Below are positions 58,325 to 64,000 of a stretch of 64,000 nucleotides of DNA, piece after piece. This DNA is from Stomorhina lunata. Lineage: Eukaryota; Arthropoda; Insecta; Diptera; Rhiniidae. A model generated the notes under the pieces. It was not told the origin of the DNA. It ran no database searches and saw nothing but the letters and a program-made list of their open reading frames with translations. Position 1 is the first letter of the stretch. Every line of letters begins with the position of its first letter. A program made the position numbers and the translations under genes. The stretch lies in the NCBI GenBank assembly GCA_933228675.1, contig OW121744.1:100961122-101025121 (forward strand), in the 5' to 3' direction.

Positions 58325-59850
58325 ATATAAAACAAAATAGTCTATGTCTTAGTCTATGTCTATGTCTTAGTCTATGTCTTAGTTTATGTCTTAGTCTATA
58401 TCTTAGTCTATGTCTTAGTCTATGTCTCAGTCTATGTCTTAGTCTATGTCTAAGTCTATGTCTTAGTCTATGTCTTAGTCTATGTCTTAGTCTATGTCTT
58501 AGTCTATGTCTTAGTCTATGTCTTAGTCTATGTCTTTTTTTTATGTCGTTGTCTATGTCTTAGTCTATGTCTTAGTCTATGTCTTTTTTTATGTCGTTGT
58601 CTATGTCTTAGTTTTTGTCTTAGTCTATGTCTTTTTTTAATGTCGTTGTCTATGTCTTAGTTTTCGTCTTAGTCTATGTTTTAATATATGTCTTAGTCTA
58701 TGTCTTAATATATGTCTTAGTCTTTGTCTTAGTCTTTGTCTTAGTCTATGTCTTAGTCTATGTCTTAGTCTTAGTCTACGTCTTAGTCTATGTCTTAGTC
58801 AATGTCTTAGTCTATGTCTTAGTCTATGTCTTAGTCTATGTCTTAGTCTATGTCTTAGTCTATGTCTTAGTCTATGTCTTAGTCTATATCTTAGTCTATG
58901 TCTTAGTCTATGTCTTAGTCTATGTCTTAGTCTATGTCTTAGTCTATGTCTTAGTCTATGTCTTAGTCTATGTCTTAGTCTATGTCTTAGTCTATGTCTT
59001 AGTCTATGTCTTAGTCTATGTCTTAGTCTATGTCTTAGTCTATCTCTTAGTCTATGTCTTTGTTTTATGTCGTTGTATATGTCTTAATATACATATGTCT
59101 TAGTCTATGTCTTAATATACATATGTCTTAGTCTATGTCTTAGCCTATGTCTTAGCCTATGTCTTAGTCTATGTCTTAGTCTATGTCTTAGTCTATGTCT
59201 TAGTCTATGTCTTAATCTATGTCTTAGTCTATGTCTTAGTCTATGTCTTAGTCTATGTCTTAGTCTATGTCTTAGTCTATGTCTTAGTCTATGTCTTAGT
59301 CTATGTCTTAGTCTATGTCTTAGTCTATGTCTTAGTCTATGTCTTAGTCTATGTCTTAGTCTATGTCTTAGTCTATGTCTTAGTCTATGTCTTAGTCTAT
59401 GTCTTAGTCTATGTCTTAGTCTATGTCTTAGTCTATGTCTTAGTCTATGTCTTAGTCTATGTCTTAGTCTATGTCTTAGTCTATATCTTAGTCTATGTCT
59501 TAGTCTATGTCTTAGTCTATGTCTTAGTCTATGTCTTAGTCTATGTCTTAGTCTATGTCTTAGTCTATGTCTTAGTCTATGTCTTAGTCTATGTCTTAGT
59601 CTATGTCTTAGTCTATGTCTTAGTCTATGTCTTAGTCTATGTCTTAGTCTATGTCTTAGTCTATGTCTTAGTCTATGTCTTAGTCTATGTCTTAGTCTAT
59701 GTCTTAGTCTATGTCTTAGTCTATGTCTTAGTCTATGTCTTAGTCTATGTCTTAGTCTATGTCTTAGTCTATGTCTTAGTCTATGTCTTAGTCTATGTCT
59801 TAGTCTATGTCTTAGTCTATGTCTTAGGCTATGTCTAGGTTTATGTGTTA
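58325..59850 (+). repeat. 12-bp minisatellite (TAGTCTATGTCT), left arm
   Basis: About 125 units, imperfect at the left edge (TTTTTTATGTCGTTG variants at 58536-58650) and almost pure from 59160 to 59820. Because 12 is a multiple of 3, frames stay open (VYVL, SLCL). These are not genes. Confidence 0.97.
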
Positions 59851-59853
59851 GTA

Positions 59854-60706
59854 CCCATCTAGCATTTGTGGAAAATTTTAATCAAATATGAGTCTTTTTT
59901 CACTTCACTGCACGATTAAAATGATCATTTTTGATATCACTTATGAGTCAAAAGTGATATTTTTGTGTGAGAAAATGGTACTTTTCATGCGACTCTTTTA
60001 AACGAGTCTTTAATGACTCGTTTTGCTGATTAGAATATGACTGCATATATTCTGCTAGATTTGTAAAAAAAATCAAAAAGAATAAAACTCAACACAGTAT
60101 ATCTATTTTTTAAACACGTCATTATCTTTTAAGAACAGTGAAGCTGAGTTAGTAATCACAGAAATTGATGTTGCTGAGACCGAGGATCGAACCTAGGCTG
60201 CTGAAAATGATATGTTATGCCTAGAAGTCGACGTGCTAACCAACTAAGCCACATCACCCATAATGAGATACGAACTTTTTGTGGCATTTTTTTATCACCT
60301 AAAAATAGTTATTTTTAAGACTTTTTGTGCTACTTTTAACTAGTCGCTTGCTAAGCGTCTATGTTTCTTTTTTACACTTTTTTGATCACCAAACTGATTG
60401 CACACATTTTGCTTTCAAATAGTCGCTTTCAAGGTATTATCTGAGTCCTTTTGTGGTCTTCATTGAGGACCAAACTGATTAAAATTTCATAAAAAACAGT
60501 CGTATTAGGATCGTTTGCACGATAAGTTTTTGACTGCACACATTCTGCTAGAATTGCTTGTGCTTTTGTAAACTAGTCATTTTCTAATCGTTTTAATGAG
60601 TCTTTTTTGAACTTATAGATCACCTATCTGATTAATCTGATTCGTATATCCCAAAAGACTCATTTTGCTGATATTATCGTCAACAATCACCAAATTGCTG
60701 GCTGGG
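59854..60706. mobile_element. TIR element with tRNA-like module, inserted at the edge of the 12-bp array
   Basis: The left end CCCATCTAGCATTTGTGG and the inverted right end CCCAGCCAGCAATTTGG align, and both arms carry ATGAGTCTTTT about 40 bp in. Short 12-mer pieces lie on both sides (TTATGTGTTAGTA before, CTAATGTCTATATCTTAGTC after). No transposase. See the tRNA-like entry inside it. Confidence 0.6.
60171..60259 (-). pseudogene. tRNA-like sequence with long variable region
   Basis: The minus strand reads GGGTGATGTGGCTTAGTTGG, then TTAGCACGTCGACTTCTAGG and, after an extended variable region, CTAGGTTCGATCCTCGG. A-box-like and B-box-like strings are spaced as in a class II (Leu/Ser-type) tRNA. 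The acceptor ends do not pair. It is likely a pol III promoter relic of a SINE or of the host TIR element. Confidence 0.6.
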
Positions 60707-61669
60707 CTAATGTCTATATCTTAGTCTTATTCTATGTCTTAGTTTCTGTCATAGTATATACCTGTGGCTAGTGAAGAGTAAATAATATTCGACTAAACCT
60801 TCTATGTAGTCGTTAATGTTGCTTTTCAAAGTTTATTGAACGTTGTTCAATAAAATCTAAAATATATGTAAACCGTTATTTCTGAAAATCATGTGCAAAT
60901 ATGACAGTTGTTAGCTTTTTATAACGATAGGTTTTGGTTTGAAATTGTTTTAAAAAAAAAATTAATTTCTGTTCAATTCTCAAAAGTGGGAATAAGAACA
61001 AAAACTCTCGGAATGATATTTATATATAAACAAGTACAAATATATAATATGAGCAATGTATTGCACATATAGTAAAAGATTAATTGATAAACATAAATGG
61101 TAATGGTAATGTTATTGTTAAAGACAATGTCTCTCTCCTTTAGTGCTGAAGCTGTATTTATTTTGGCAGAATTTTGCCCAAAATGTCATTTGTAATTTTT
61201 TTGATAGTTATTTTTTTTGTGTTACTGGAATAAACTGTTAAAATATCACTGCATTTTAAATTGGAATATATACATAAATAATTAAAAATTAAAATTCTTG
61301 CATATATACTTTTTTTATTATTTACAAATCATCTGTGACAAAATGTTAAAAAAGATTTGGTGGTAGGTAGGAGCAGCGGTAGGATACTCGAACAATTGTA
61401 CAATTCAATTGTAGTCAATTCTTGGTAAATTGTTAATTCAATAAATAAATGCAAATATTTATTCGATATAAATGTCATATTCAAAGGGTTTTTTTTGAAC
61501 TGACAAAAAACAAATTGTTTAAACATGATGGAAAATTTAAAACAATACCTTCGTTAAGCTATTGGCAAGAATCTTAATTGAAAGTTATGCAGATTCGAAT
61601 GTCAAGTGCTTAAATATTTGAATTAATGAAATAATATGTAATGCAAAATTTAAAATCCTGATAAATGGC
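60707..61669. other. Spacer between the inverted 12-bp arrays
   Basis: AT-rich, with a few stray 12-mer units at its left edge (60707-60760). No gene. Confidence 0.5.
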
Positions 61670-63530
61670 ATAGACATAGAATAATAGCTAATACATAGAC
61701 AAAGTAATAGACTAAGACATAGCTAACACATTAAATAAAATATAGACTATGACATGGACTAAGACATAGACTAAGGCATAGACTAAGACATAGACTAACG
61801 CATATACTAAGTCAAAGACTGAGACATAGACTAAGATATAGACTGAGACAAAGACTAAGACAAAGACTAAGTCACAGTCAAAGACTAAGACATAGACTAA
61901 GATATAGACTGAGACAAAGACTAAGACAAAGACTAAGTCACAGACTAAGACATAGACTAAGACATAGACTAAGACATAGACTGAGATATAGACTGAGACA
62001 TAGACTAAGACATAGACTAAGACATAGACTAAGATATAGACTAAGACATAGACTAAGACATAGACTAAGACATAGACTAAGACATAGACTAAGACATAGA
62101 CTAAGACATAGACTAAGACATAGACTAAGACATAGACTAAGACATAGACTAAGACATAGACTAAGACATAGACTAAGACATAGACTAAGACATAGGCTAA
62201 GACCTAGACTAAGACATATACTAAGACATATACTAAGACATAGACTAAGACATAGACTAAGACATAGACTAAGACATAGTCTAAGGCATAGACTAAGACA
62301 TAGACTAAGACATAGACAAAGACATAGACTAAGACATAGACTAAGACATAGACTAAGACATAGACTAAGACATAGACTAAGACATAGGCTAAGACCTAGA
62401 CTAAGACATAGAATAAGACATAGACTAAGATATAGACTAAGACATAGACTAAGACATAGACTAAGACATAGACTAAGACATAGACTAAGACATAGACTAA
62501 GACATAGACTAAGACATAGACTAAGACATAGACTAAGACATAGACTAAGACATAGACTAAGACATAGACTAAGATATAGACTAAGATATAGACTAAGACA
62601 TAGACTAAGACATAGGCTAAGACATAGACTAAGACATAGACTAAGACATAGACTAAGACATAGACTAAGACATAGACTAAGATATAGACTAAGACATAGA
62701 CTAAAACATAGACTAAGACATAGACCAAGACATAGACTAAGACATAGACTAAGACATAGACTAAGACATAGACTAAGACATAGACTAAGACATAGACTAA
62801 GACATAGACTAAGACATAGACTAAGACATAGACTAAGACATAGACTAAGACATAGACTAAGACATAGACTAAGACATAGACTAAGACATAGACTAAGACA
62901 TAGACTAAGACATAGACTAAGACATAGACTAAGACATAGACTAAGACATAGACTAAGACATAGACTAAGACATAGACTAAGACATAGACTAAGACATAGA
63001 CTAAGACCTAGACTAAGACATAGAATAAGACATAGACTAAGACCTAGACTAAGACATAGAATAAGACATAGACTAAGACATAGACTAAGACATAGACTAA
63101 GACATAGACTAAGACATAGACTAAGACATAGACTAAGACATAGACCAAGACATAGACTAAGACATAGACTAAGACCTAGACTAAGACATATAATAAGACA
63201 TAGACTAAGACATAGACTAAGACATAGACTAAGACATAGACTAAGACATAGACTAAGACATAGACTAAGACATAGACTAAGACATAGACTAAGACATAGA
63301 CCAAGACATAGACTAAGACATAGACTAAGACCTAGACTAAGACATAGAATAAGACATAGACTAAGACATAGACTAAGACATAGACTAAGACATAGACTAA
63401 GACATAGACTAAGACATATACTAAGACATAGACTAAGACATAGACTAACACATAGACTAAGACATAGCCTAAGACATAGACTAAGACATAGACCAAGACA
63501 TAGACTAAGACGTAGACTTAGACATAGGTT
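61670..63530 (-). repeat. 12-bp minisatellite, right arm (inverted)
   Basis: About 155 units of AGACATAGACTA, the reverse complement of the left arm. The left edge (61670-61970) is variable (GATATAGACTGAGACAAAG repeated at 61830 and 61900); the rest is near-perfect. A variant block ACCAAGACATAG ... AGACCTAGACTAAG recurs 156 bp (13 units) apart at 63145 and 63301. The 550-residue SLCL frame on the minus strand is repeat translation. Confidence 0.97.
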
Positions 63531-64000
63531 GTGAGGTAAGGAAGAGGTTGAGCATGTTAAAGATCTTCGAAATGGGATCGGAATGAACATCGAAGACAGA
63601 TTAGTATGTTCTTCTGTGGGAAAGTGTAAAGATATGCCCTGGTACTAGCCCTGGTAAGCGATAAAAAATTGAGGCATGTGCTGTATAACGGTACTTTATT
63701 CTCATAAACACTTACAAAACTGTTGCGATAATAACAAATTTTCAATCATACTTGTTAAATTGTTATCTAGACAAGTGTATTGCAAGTATTATTTTAAAAG
63801 GTATTGTCATACTGTCATATTAATATTTCTAGTACTGACACTATTCTGCAGTAAATGCCGTCAGAGAAACAATACTGTTTTGCTATTGACAATGTCTCCA
63901 GTACTACTTGCCTATTTTGCCCCATCCAATGTTATCTTCTATTGACATTTAACATTTAGAGTTCCTACGAAATCTACCAGTAGACATTAACACTATTTAC
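63531..64000. other. No gene seen
   Basis: AT-rich unique sequence beyond the minisatellite. Confidence 0.45.

Noticed and set aside
61938..63590. 550-residue open frame on the minus strand (SLCL repeats), and the VYVL frames at 58627-59103 and 62396-62728
   Set aside because: They are translations of a 12-bp minisatellite. A unit length divisible by three keeps frames open automatically.

Overview
The window looks like gene-poor, repeat-dense nuclear DNA of a higher fly (Diptera, probably a calyptrate such as a blowfly or muscid). The reasons are very high A+T, interspersed repeats with the architecture of the Drosophila INE-1/DINE-1 (Helentron) family, a DD41D mariner-type transposase, several non-LTR retrotransposon remnants with insect-type proteins, and CAA/CAG- and TCTG-type simple repeats. 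I found no host protein-coding gene, no rRNA gene and no convincing functional tRNA. Family names rest on motifs I recognise and on repeat structure, not on a database search.

Layout. 1-5.5 kb: a TIR element carrying a tRNA-like module, then a Helitron-like element whose TA tract is split by a broken DD41D mariner. 5.5-7.5 kb: AT-rich DNA with about 13 copies of a 14-bp palindrome (AGCAACATGTTGCT). 8.4-8.8 kb: two abutting minisatellites (11 bp and 19 bp). 9.8-15.2 kb: a long-TIR MITE, a TCTG microsatellite, a second Helitron-like copy interrupted by a tRNA-derived SINE, and a DINE-1-like element. 16.4-23.8 kb: a third Helitron-like copy, several MITEs and a diverged ~145-bp tandem repeat. 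24.2-27.6 kb: a four-level nest, in which a DINE-1-like element is interrupted by a hAT-type element and by a TIR element, the latter split by a 5'-truncated LINE with an intact RNase H domain. 28.1-29.7 kb: classical Helitron ends. 30.6-44.6 kb: more DINE-1-like copies (two carry hAT-type insertions, one of them a large foldback), a LINE ORF1/endonuclease relic, a pogo/Tigger deletion derivative, a jockey-like relic and a CR1/jockey-type RT relic.

45.5-63.5 kb is the most unusual part. About 10 kb is 31-bp satellite, all in one orientation up to 51.32 kb and all in the opposite orientation from there to 58.3 kb, with three non-satellite interludes. It runs straight into a 12-bp minisatellite (58.3-59.85 kb), which reappears in inverted orientation at 61.7-63.5 kb. 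Both arrangements could fold into very long hairpins.

No pathway or operon logic applies. What the window records is repeated nested transposition plus satellite amplification. The LINE at 25.7-27.2 kb is the freshest retrotransposon (intact frame, perfect 12-bp target-site duplication). The long apparent open frames over the arrays (for example SLCL-, VYVL- and KYFLYRKFCP-type frames) are translations of tandem repeats, not genes.
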